Position numbers and translations under genes: made by a program
From: Aurelia coerulea
Lineage: Eukaryota; Cnidaria; Scyphozoa; Semaeostomeae; Ulmaridae
DNA: 64,000 nucleotides
Assembly: GCA_039566865.1 (NCBI GenBank)
Contig: CM076948.1
Location: 20,781,001-20,845,000 of the forward strand
Reading direction: 5' to 3'
The notes under the pieces: model-generated
Seen by the model: the letters and a program-made list of their open reading frames with translations, nothing else
What the model was told of the DNA's origin: nothing
The model's database searches: none
In this document: piece by piece, positions 24,101-36,100 of the stretch
Layout of the letters: every line of letters starts with the position of its first letter
How positions within the stretch are numbered: the first letter of the stretch is position 1

Positions 24101-27100
24101 CTTCCTGCTTCGTGATGGTTGGGGACTCTCTCCATGAGCAACACAAAAATTCGTTTATTACCTTGACGTCCTGAGGGGGTGGAAATTTTATCCTCAAGAG
24201 AAAACGTTGCATTATAATTCAATAGAATTTAAATTTAAATCATTTTTGATTGTGTGAATTGGCCTAAGGTGTGAAGAATAGAAACAAATTTGTATTGGGA
24301 AAAATTGTTTGCTGCGTATTGTTGCCCTATACCAACTGGGAATTTGAAATGGGAATTCTACTGTTTCACGGTTTCACGGAGTCGAACAAACTGTTGTTTC
24401 TTAACTAAGAATAATTTCAATTGCTTTTTCAACTTGCCATATTATGCAATAGTGCATTGTCCATGTTCGTGCAACTTAGCATTTTTCCCCTGAGACCTAT
24501 TAGATTCGATTTTCAGACCTTACTTCAAATGTGATCAATGAGCAGAACTCTTGCACGTTGTCAAGGCACGGAAAGAAAGTGAAAACACAGTTTTTGTGTT
24601 CCTCATCCGCTCATTCTGGAGATTCCCCTTCACCACGATGATGCAGTAAGGCGTACAAATCTCTCTGGTTTTGCCTTCAACATGAACACGAAATGTTAGG
24701 ACCAGTGGCGTGGTGGCTCCAAATTGGCTGGGGGGCACAACCTGTTTTTGGCGCCCCCTAGAAAACTGTGACTTTTGTCTCTCGTCTCCTACACAATGCG
24801 CCAAGGCTTTTAAGACTGGTTCCTTCTTTAGAAAATACTTTGAAACTAAAGCATGGTGACTTCTGCGCTCTCGTCGGAACAAAGAAACGTACCATTTAGT
24901 GATGGGAGCAAATCTCTGTGCGAGCGGAGCGAGCGAAAAATTTTTGAGATCATGCCCTTCTTATCGTTAGAAAACGCCCCTTGTTGAAAGAATACCTCTC
25001 GTGGCCACAACACTGCCTTTCCTACATAGGATTGGTTCACACTTGAGTAAAAAACGCCTTGGAATTGGGATAGCACGATCTCTAGACACTTTATAAACGC
25101 GTTTGTAGTGAGTTATCGATTCCACATCGAATAAAAACATTTCTGATTCCATCTAAACATCTCAAAAGAAGCCTTCAAAGTAAAAAATTGAGGCAAACTA
25201 TTTCCCACATTTTATCTGTCACATTTATACATTCTAGCTCGTATTAGTGTGAAGCAAGCTTCCAGGCATTTGGCGCCCCCTAAACCTTGGTCGCCTTCGG
25301 CGCCCCCTCGTTCTCACGTCGCTGGGGGGGGGCACGTGCCCCCCCGGCCCCCCGGCCACCACGCCACTGGTTAGGACTAATAACTAAATCTTCAGATTAC
25401 TGATTTCTTCCTACGATATGCCAAACTGTAAGTTGAAATGTCGAGCATGCAACTAGAACGAATAGAAATTGCCAGACAACGAGCTTTTTTCTTTGCATTC
25501 AATGAAACGCCGGAACTTTTTTTGGGACACCCGGTACATTAAAAGCTTTCTATCAGTTCAACTACTGCAGTGTGGACCCATGTTTTCCACCTAGGCCAAA
25601 TTTGATTTTCAGAGCACCCGCAAAGGAGCCTGGGGGACAATGGCTCTTTAAACATCTTGATTCGATCTTTACCATATTTCAGTCGGATTCCTGGATATCT
25701 GGTAGCACCCTACTCAACATGGCACATACGTTTACAATTAATCAGTCGGTAAAATATTTTCTTGATGTTTTAGGGCAAATGTCTCCTCAACCAAAGTCCG
25801 GAAGCCCGCTTCAATGTTCGTCGTAAAGCCTGTTCTCCATCAGACGACAAATGAAGCACGACACCAACCTCGTACCCAGTGACAATGATGGTTTTGCGTA
25901 AACTGCAACGCCTAACGCCTACATTGATAACAACAGATCTAGCCTCCGATTGAGGACAACAGATACCCTTGGGAACAAGGTTGGCACGACACGACAAATG
26001 CTGAGTATAAGCTCCCTGGGGACAAAAATGCTTTCTTTTTCGCTGTGCAATTTTTTCTGTAGAAATGCAGTTAGAATCAATAGTGAAGTGAACTACGGGG
26101 TAAAGTGAACTACGGGGTAAAGTGAACTACTCAGAACATTCGCGCTTCTCTCCAAAAGTAAACATGCAATGATAAAACATGATTTATGCCCAATGCTTTG
26201 TTACATGTGCTCACAGAAAATGAAAACATTTTTGCAAAATAGTTCTTCCTGTTGTTGCAAAAAATCCCTTTACCCGAGGCAGTAAAAAACAACCTCAGGA
26301 AATTATGGTTGTTAGGTTTGGGCTCCTATCTTTGGTTAATTTTTGACCCCAAGACGAAATTCATTTCTATAATTGTTTTGATCGATTTGAAGCACATACC
26401 ATGTGTTTACTTTTTCCAAAAGGAAAGGGCCAAGAAAGACTTTTTTGTCAGCTAACATGATATTTTAAAAGATCTACCGTTCAGTCGATATTTTGCTTCG
26501 ACCGGGGTAAAGTGAACTACCCATGATTTTTTATTTTCTCATGTGAACATGAAGTCAGATGAAGAAGACCTTTTCAATCTCATTTGGTTCATAATTCTGC
26601 CTTCAGAAAATCATGATTTGCAGAATAATTTTTCGCTCTAATGACACAGAAATATATTCTGATACCAGCTCCCTGAAAAACCTCCAAAAATTTGACAGCC
26701 GAAGTTTGACCTTCATTCAAAAATGCGGTTACTGATCCAAGAATTTTGTTGGGATTTGATGAAGCAAGCATACCTATTGACATGGAAAGGATAAATGGCA
26801 ATCACTGTGAAATTAGAATATTGATAATTGTCATAGATTTATAACTATTTTTGGTTTTATTTCTGGGTGGAGGTTTCAGGGCAAAGTGAACTACTTTGAA
26901 AATAGTGTTTTTCTTTGTGGTGATTTGGTATTTATATGTAATATAGTATTTTCCAAGTGTATTCCCATTATTGTTCATCGAATTATATTCAGGTCTTGCA
27001 ATCTGACTCGAATTTGTGACTTTAACAATAGTTTTTTGTTGATCTTTCATCTGCAAAGATCGTTCTCAACGTAGGTCACCGTTTAACTTTTTTTAAATAT

Positions 27101-30100
27101 CACTTTTGTGAAATGTTTGGGTTTAATTCGTTTTTGCATGCGAAGAACTCCTTAGAGCAAGGGTGTTAGGACACGGATATTTTAATTGCGTATTTATTTA
27201 CCTTGTTTTGATCTTCGTCTTGTTTTCTTGTCTTGTTTCTTCTCTGTTCTGTTTCCTCTTGCTGATGTAAATGCCTCGTGTTATTTGAATATATCTTCCT
27301 TGTATTCCTGTGTCTTAGCGCGCCTTCGTAGAAGAAAGATTTTTAAACCACAATGCCATATTAAATACTAATGGGAGAGTCATCACCGCAAACTCTCATA
27401 AAGCCTTTTCGTCCAATGCGCGACACTTTTTGATGACGTCTGCCCGGGCACACGTCATCAGTCATGTGATAGGTTTTGGCTTTCGAGCTTGGATTTCAGG
27501 AGGTTTCAACTAGAGGGTGTCAGTGTGCGGGAAATTTTGAATTGTATCCAGAGCATGATAGGAGCCACAGGTGTGCTTTGAGGTTTCGGCAATGATGATC
27601 AGGTAACGATAAATATGAAGAATTTGACCAAATATGAGTTTGATAGCATGCAAGCTGCCAGAGCAATATCATTCACGATCAAATAGCCAAACTACGAAGT
27701 GGTACGGCCAAGCTGGTTTGATACTTTGAGTTCAAGGAAACGAGAGCATTTGTCTTGTCTCTCGTCGAAGTGTGAAAATCGAGACCAGGCTCAGGCAGAA
27801 AATGCAAGTTGCGCTTTTTTATGATATCACGGCAAAGACCAAAATAAGATGACCAGAGTATGAGCAGCGTTACGTTTATTTTATAAGAAACTGCGCTTTT
27901 GACCCAGTGCTGAAATTTTCCTAGATTACACGTATTTTCGTTATAAGAAACTAAGAATTTGGGCCAGTACTGGAAGTTTCTTAAAATTATCAGATTTTTA
28001 GTACTCAGAGTTTCTTACGAGTTTCTTAGAGGTTCCATAACAATCTTCATGTTCACTACTTGTGCCCTCGTGAACATTTCAAAACAAGGTTTTTTAAGCC
28101 TTTCCAATGTTTAGACATTACTCAAAGTAATATGATACAGGAAACAAGTGAAATTAAAGTAAAAACATGTCGAGGATTTCCTTTATCAAAATAAATGGTT
28201 TCTTAGCTTATATTTTCCCAGTACTGGAGTTTCTTAATTTTTTGGTGATCTAAGGGTTGAGTTTCTTATAAGCAATTTCCTATAAGAAAAAATACGTGTA
28301 TCAGATATTGAAGCCTGAGAGACAAGGTTTCTTCCAATCTTTCTTGTCTGTTTCCTTGTGCCCTTCCAGAATATTTCCTAGCGCACATTTATTTCCCCAT
28401 AAGAAAATCTTATGAGAAAGTCAACTCTGGCGTCCTTGATATAAAATAGAAAATTCGAGAAGGAATGTAAGAATTAGTTCAAGGAATCTGAAAGACACAT
28501 CCGCTCTGTATTGTAATTTGTTACTCAGCACTTGAGTATTGTATAAACAGAGGCGTATGGAGCGTCGTTTGCGTCTTTATTACAAACTGACATTTTCTTA
28601 TCCTAAACTCTAAATTTCTTTCATATAAGAAATATTTTCAATATTAACTGCTCTATTCAGTATGGTCTTCATATTATTTTGTATGCCAACTTTCGTTTCG
28701 TATGGTGTTTTGTATTCAGTATGGCCTTTGGCGCAATACATCGTGACAATCCAAACTTCTGTATGGCCTATCTATTTCGTATGGCTTATTGCGCAATACA
28801 TCATAAAAAACGTAACTTTAGTATGGCCTATTGCACAATACATCGTAAAATTATCATTCTGTATGACATGTTCATTTCGTATGGTCTATTGCGCAATACG
28901 TCATATAAAATGTAACTTTAGTATGGCCTATTGCACAATACATCGTAAAATTATCATTCTGTATGACATGTTCATTTCGTATGGTCTATTGCGCAATACG
29001 TCATATAAAATGTAACTTTAGTATGGCCTATTGCGCAATAGCCAGACTTACTACGATGAGCCCTAGTAAACGGACTAAAGGTAACAAGTCTACGCAATAG
29101 CAACGGCTGGCCTAGATTGATTCATGGTTTCGAACTGCACCTTCTCCTTCTTGCCGGATGAATCATCGAGGTGCTGCGAGAGAAAGACTGGAAGAACATG
29201 GAACAATCCAGACGAAACAGTTAGCGGTTTTATACAAGCAGCGAACGCAATTTTTGAACAGCTTTCGAGAGGAAGTTGGTATGATCTAGATTTTACGAAT
29301 AACACGATTCAGAAATCGAAACTGAAGGCACAGACGAGGGATAGCTGGTTGGCCCAGGATCAGACCCATTCGCCGCCATAACCCCCATTGATGCAAATGA
29401 TGCATGAACACTGGCAGGTGCTTCGCTGAGACGACTCAGTAAATGTTTTCCTTCGGCTGCCAACTGATTAATCCGATTTACAGCATCTCTTATCGATGCC
29501 TGGTCGTCGGCAGGCCTGTTGGTATCCATCGTGCTTGGCAATAGATCGTTCCTTGCTCTCCCCAGTTCCGGTTTGCCTTGCAGTACTTGCACTTCGATGA
29601 TTCACCGGCAAGAAGGTGCAGTTCGAAGCCATGAATAAAGCTAGGCCTTACTGTGTTTAAAGGGGCTGGATAAGAAATAAATAGACAAATCCATGGTTTG
29701 TGCATCAAATATCGCATTTTGAAAGGAGAGATTCCTTTGTAATTAGCTAAATTCAAAAGGAAAGATCCTTATCTAGATACAGGCTGATCTTTGGGTGAAA
29801 GATCAACGAAAATACTTGTTGGAAATCCATCTATATCACAGCAATCCTAAAACATATGAAACTTTAACTTGTATCAGAAGAAAGTGCAAAGGCAAATCTG
29901 CAAGATGAGAGATTTATTTTGAATTTTCGTTGAATAGTCCCAATAAATTAATTAGCTTATCAGAAAACAGCCAAATCAAATTTTCCCCGACAGTTTCTTA
30001 TCCAGCCCCTTTAAGTTTTTGCGTAGACTTGCTACCTATAGTCGGTTTACTAGGGCTCATCGTAGTAAATCTGGCTATTGCGCAATAGGCCATACTAAAG

Positions 30101-33100
30101 TTACATTCTATATGACGTATTGCGCAATAGACCATACGAAATGAACATGTCATACAGAATGATAATTTTACGTTATTTTCTAATTCATTGCATTCAACCG
30201 AAAATAACTTTATTTATTAACTAAACTACAATACACAGATAGTAGTGAGGTCAGTCTAGCAAGATTGTATATAGGTGTGCCAAAATAGAGCAAACACGGA
30301 AAGCACATTATTCCTATCACTCGTACATTCATTTGATACATGTAACCTGAAACTAACCTGAATCTCTGCAAACAGGGAGGGGATGGGCGGGAGGGATCCT
30401 ATATCTTACATAAAAGTACTTGCTATCGACCTGTGATTCTCCACGCCTTGAAGAGCTTTTTATATTTGCCTACTAGGCACGCCTCACGGAGAGCGTGCAA
30501 CAGTATTCCCTTAAGAGCTTAACAATGCTGCTACAAAATAGTTTCCTATTGTACTGTTAATAAATTCATATGTATTGTGCAATAGGCCATACTAAAGTTG
30601 CGTTTTTTATGATGTATTGCGCAATAAGCCATACGAAATAGATAGGCCATACAGAAGTTTGGATTGTCACGATGTATTGTGCCAAAGGCCATACTGAATG
30701 CAAAACACCATACGAAACGAAAGTTGGCATACAAAATAATATGAAGACCACACTGAATAGAGCAGTTAATATTGAAAATATTTCTCACATGAAAGGAATT
30801 TAGGGTTTAGGATAAGAAAATGTCAGTTTGTAATAAAGACGCAAACGACGCTCCATAGAGGCGTGGTTTCAAGTCAAAGTAGCAACTTTGTTTTTACTTG
30901 TTAGCACAGCTGTGGTTTTGCAAGAGCCAGCCCCCTGAAATGTTATGAGTGGAAGTGGTCTTTTCTCCTCCGCTCAAGCAACATTGCGAAGCCAAAATGT
31001 GTTGCGCATTCGACGATGGAAAACAATGGAAATTTGCGGTGATGACTCTCCCATTAGTATTTAATATGGCATTGTGGTTTAAAAATCTTTCTTCTACGAA
31101 GGCGCGCTAAGACACAGGAATACAAGGAAGATATATTCAAATAACACGAGGCATTTACATCAGCAAGAGGAAACAGAACAGAGAAGAAACAAGACAAGAA
31201 AACAAGACGAAGATCAAAACAAGGTAAATAAATACGCAATTAAAATATCCGTGTCCTAACACCCTTGCTTAGAGTTGCAAAATAAGTCATGTTTTCGGGT
31301 TTTACCAGCATCATTTTGGTTTTATCGAACAATTGCTGAGTAGTTCACTTTACCCCGGTCTGGGGTAAAGTGAACTAGGCAGAGCGGTCGCCAAAGAAAG
31401 CTCTGTTGTGAGACAATGGAAAAAGATTTGAAAAATATTTTTGCTTGATAAACTGACCCAAAGACATAATGTCAAAACAACGTTAAAAAGTTTGCCCTCA
31501 GCTACAATATCTTTAGGATATCCATGAAAAACCTTCAAAATAGTTCACTTTAACCCCGTCTTATTTTTTCCCTACTAATTTCTCGCGAAAAACTTTTCTC
31601 GACAGTTTTCGCGGGATATTTGTCGTGTCGCACGCATATTTGTCGTCCAGTGGAAACCAGCTGGTTTGGCAACAGACATTTTTGCTATCCATCGATACAA
31701 CCACCATCATAATTTCCATTGTCCCATTGTCATGGGTGTGCCAAGGCTTCATAGATGCTTCAGATTCTAAGTTACTCTTTCAGTTGAACAAGATGTGAAA
31801 CGATGAAGACTCTGATAAATTTTCAGCTTACCTCCAAAAATCAACACGACGTAAGATATATTTGTCAAAGACTAAGTCATGCATCAACTAAGTCAGGAGA
31901 AAATAACATAGTAAAGAAATGAAAAAAACTCACGCATTTTGGTTGCCGTATCCGTCTGGTCGAATTCCGGCTGACAAGGCAACAATAATGACGGGGAGAC
32001 CTAAAAATGGATTTCAAAAAAGACATTTATGTGTCATACCATAAAGATTTATCTAGTTTCACAAAATGAACTTCTTTTCCAAAATCAAATTTATGAGATA
32101 GGGTTTGCAGAACAAGCTATTGCAATACATCGGTATCTTTTTAAACTTTAGGCTTTCGTTGCATTTACAATATAAAAATCCTCACGGCAGCTGAAATTTT
32201 CATCTTTAACTCGCTTTCAACAGTTCAAAGAGAGCGATCTTCAGGTCTGTTCCTATCTCCATACCATCAGAATGAGCTGACCCATCGACAGCTATCCACT
32301 GAGCTTTGAGGAAACGAGGCAGTCTGAATTACATGCAGGGGCATAGGAAGCATCTCAAACTTGGGGAGGGGGGGGGGGGCACAACACTTCAAGGGCACTT
32401 TTTTCATTTAGCAAAAGGGGCACTTCTTGAAAATAAAAAGGGCACCTCTTTGTTTATTGCAAAATCTTGGAGGGTCACGTGCCCCCAGTGCCTTAGGTTC
32501 CTACGTCTCTGATTACAAGTAAAATGCGTTGTCGTATGGTACGGGTGTTCCAAATCATGTTCCAAATACTTTGTTCATATGAGCCGAGAACGACCTTTTA
32601 ACCCTACCTGACCTGGGCTTTTTGAAATACGCAATTCCTGGGGGGGATCCATCCCCTTTTTATTTCTGTTGTTATATGAGATAAGGCAACCAAACTTGGC
32701 ACAAAGGTTGTTTATTACTTATATAATGAATAATAAAAATCATGATTCAATTAGCGATTTGTTGTTGTTGTTGGAGCATAATTATCATTATGATGTCATA
32801 TGACGTCACATAAATTAAAGCATGTTGAAGCTCATCAAACTCATCTTTTCACGAGGAAATGAATTATCTAGATCAAAATATAGATAAATGTATAATTTAG
32901 GCTTAATTGGACCAATTGAGAAAGGTTAAGAGAGATACAAAGTACATTTTTTCATACAGTTTGGCATGAGAACTTGGTGACTATGAAGACAATGCTAAAT
33001 ATAGAATATACACCTGATGAAGAGCAAAGCTCGAAACGTTGTGTTTTATCAATTTCTCATTACATTGTCGTTTTATTGAAGAATACTAAATATAGAATGT

Positions 33101-36100
33101 CCAAATTGCTACAATTTCATTGCTCTATGATACAAAGTTAAACTTATTAAATCTCAATGGCCTTCTACATACATCAAACAAAATGTAAACGTAAATATAC
33201 TAAGGGGGCGGATTTCGCTCCCAGGTCAGATAAGGTTAAGTATACCCTATATCTACCGGGTGAGCCAGAAAAAAGTTCCCACTTTCGACAGGCCAGGATA
33301 GACTGCCAAAATACATCGAAAAACAGTGATCAAATTTCCTACAGGTTGAACTTGATAGAACAAAGGGAGCGCTCTTCAAAATGACCAGGGAATTTTGAAA
33401 TGGATTAGGTACAATCTGTCGCACGAGCACGGGGTCGTTCAGGGTCGTTCATTAACTACAAAGAAATGATAAAAGAACTGAGAGTCTTTGTATTAATAAA
33501 AATGGCATTAAACTTGCGCAATCATTGAAGGACCGCTCGAGCGACAGATTGTACCTAAACCATTTCCAAAGTCCCTCGTCATTTAGAAGAGCACTCCCTT
33601 TGTTCAGGCAAGTTCAATCTGTAGAAAATTTGATCACTGTTTTTCGATATTTTTTGGCAGTCTGCTGGCCCAAAAATTTCAGGAAATCGTTGATGTATCG
33701 ATAAATTGGCGTCCAAAAAATCTACAAAAAATAACCCAGAATAATATAGGAATTAAATCAAAAACAACTAAAATTGGCCTAGTGTGTGATTTATCCTGGC
33801 AGTATGAAAGCAGAGAAAATCGCGCAGTTAAAATATCCTTTCCATAAATAAAAGAACGTTCAAATTACCCCATCCAATGACATAATAAAACTTGAGTTTG
33901 CTTCCATGCGAGAAAACAGAAACGACTTTCTTGTAAAGATGAACTCCTTCAGCAAACATCCAAGAAAATGCAGCCGTGAAGAAGTAATGAAGCAAGACAG
34001 CCACTGTAGTGCATGCAGCCTATGAAAAGAAACATAATGACATTAGCTCAACAAAGTTGACAGAAGAATAAAATTGGTCTTCTGGCGACTTGACTCTCCA
34101 AACATAAACTCCTCGGAATGGATGAACATAGGGCTCAAACCTTTAAAAAGGTTGGTGTAAAATTCTACTACAGTTTTCTTTGAATTAAATGACTTGGAAG
34201 GAATTTTGGGTTTTTGCTGTAAAACTGCCATGGAAATTTTTTGATATTTTGATTAATTCTAAAATGGCACCATTTATTAAATTTGAGGCTATGACGTCGT
34301 CAAATTTCTAAATCCTAAACCAGAAAAGCTACATATTTCTGCTTGCCACCATATTGTAGACCTTAATAACTATGGTTTTCTTGAAGGTTATATCATTTTT
34401 CATTCGCTGGTTTAGGATATACGATGATTTTAATGTTTTCAAAATTTTCCAGGAATTTTTTCGAAAATAATTAAATTGCCGCTATTTTGAAAAAAATCAA
34501 GATATCAAAGATTTCCACGGCAGATTTACAGCAAAGATACCAAAAGTTCCTTTCAAGAGCATTCTATTCACTAAGAAAAATGTCATAGAATTCTACACCC
34601 ACCTTTTTAAATTTTCGAATATGCACAATATTGATAGAAGCTCTAACGCCACTCTATCGAACCTCGTGTATAAAAATAACGCTCGATCCAGGCTCTTTTG
34701 TAGAATAGCTAAAAGGTCTATTGCCGTTATTTTGAAAAAATTCAAGATATCAAAAATTTCCACGGCAGATTTACAGCACAGTGCCAAAAGTTCCTTTCAA
34801 GCCATTCAATTAAACGAAAATGTCATAGAATTTTGCACCCACCTTTTTAAAGATTTGAAAGATTTGAGCCCTATGCTACATAGGCGTCGAAAATCTTTGC
34901 AGATCTTTACTATCCCCCAGTAATGACCCCATCGGACATTAAAAATGCAACTTGGAAAAAGTTGAAATTATACATTTTCGAACGGGATTATAACTATCAT
35001 GAAGAGGAAAGGAAACATTGCCGCAATCATCTTTGCAACTTGCATAATTTTCGACGGGGAAACAACACACATTTCAGCGGATAAATAACAGAAACAAGGC
35101 GGGAAAAATTTTTGAACTCGAAACATAGCGGGGAAACAAATTTTCTTGGCGGGTCATCATTTTACCTTGGCGGGGCATCGTTTCAACGGGGTCGTTACTG
35201 GGGGGGGGGGGGGGTGTTCTTTAGAACTAAATGTACAGGATGCGTAAATGAAAAGCAATTCCTGTTTGAAAGGCTACTGCTCCTTGGATATCAACGCACT
35301 AATATTGGCAAATATGCCATCTAACAATGGATTTGTTCATTTATAGTTAGAATGTTTCCTGGCTGAAATTGATAATCCGTTCAGATTTTACTAGGGATTT
35401 TCTTGAGAAAGTCCCTTCGAGAAACAAAAGAAAAGCGTGCTGAAATCGCGAGCAAGTTTCCCTAATAGTAGCATAGGGCTCAAATCTTTCAAATCTTTAA
35501 AAAGATCGGTGTAAAAATATATGGCATTTTTCTTTGAATTGGATGGATTGAAAAGAACTTATGTTATTTTGCTGTAAATCTGCCGTGGAAATTTTTTGAT
35601 ATCTTTATTTTTTTCAAAATGGCAGCAATTTGATAATTTTTGAAAAAATTCATGGAAAATTTGGAAAAAATTTAAATCATCGTAAATCCTAAACTAAGAG
35701 AGGAAACATGATATATCCTAAAAGAAAACCATAGTTTATGAAGGGCTACAACATGTTGGCAAGCAGAAATCTGTAGCTTTTCTATTTCAGGAATTAGAAA
35801 TTTGATGACGTCATAGCCTCAAATTTAATAAATGCTGCCATCTTGAATCTAAGGAAGATTTCAATAAATTGCCACGGTAGATTTACAGCAAAAAACTTTA
35901 AGTTCCTTCCAAGCAATCTATTTCAAAGAAAACTGCAATAGAATTTTACACCGGCCTTTTTAAAGATTTGAGCCCTATGTTCCTAATAGTAGGTGCCTAC
36001 CTATTTGCAAGAGATGATGAGATGGCACATATCTAAGAGGAGACTGAGGTATAGTAGTGCATTGCTGATAGACGTTGCTCGGTGCAAATGAAATACGCTG

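Larger units (their letters stand above)
23573..25649. mobile_element. AAAGAGCC-family inverted-repeat element, host of nested elements
   Basis: It begins AAAGAGCCATTGTGACCAGG with TCCTTTGCGGG just inside. It ends GCAAAGGAGCCTGGGGGACA running to TGGCTCTTT. Shorter relatives lie at 45707-45964 and 59896-60273. Inserted in it are a SINE (23618-23803, minus) and a mariner-like foldback element (23890-25534), which holds a hAT-like MITE (24703-25369). Without the inserts it would be only about 250 bp. Confidence 0.75.
28557..30856. mobile_element. Foldback element with 8-bp target duplication
   Basis: ATGGAGCGTCGTTTGCGTC starts at 28557 and its complement ends at 30856. AGAGGCGT flanks both sides (28549-28556 and 30857-30864). 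The arms (to about 29100, and from about 30005) are inverted copies rich in CTATTGCGCAATA motifs. The left arm contains a 100-bp tandem duplication (28821-28920 and 28921-29020). The loop carries a TTAA MITE (29661-30010) and a captured-looking segment (29127-29633). The right arm is split by a 397-bp insertion at 30173-30569. Confidence 0.85.
27158..31267. mobile_element. 4.1-kb element with identical 235-bp terminal inverted repeats
   Basis: Positions 27158-27392 and 31033-31267 are inverted copies with no difference found by eye. They start CAAGGGTGTTAGGACACGG. The flanks carry CTTAGAG at 27151-27157 and 31268-31274 as target duplication (7 bp visible). The 61-codon ORF in each arm is a by-product of the repeat. 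No transposase ORF is seen. It hosts a TTATAAGAAACT-type repeat (27927-28300) and the foldback element at 28557-30856. Identical arms indicate recent insertion or gene conversion. Confidence 0.85.

Noticed and set aside
27186..27371. 61-codon ORF ([20 protein letters not shown]...) present twice, also at 31239-31054
   Set aside because: The two identical ORFs are simply the two arms of the 235-bp terminal inverted repeat.
29090..29381. ORFs on both strands at 29090-29381 as separate genes
   Set aside because: They overlap the inverted-repeat boundary of the loop segment and read through element termini.
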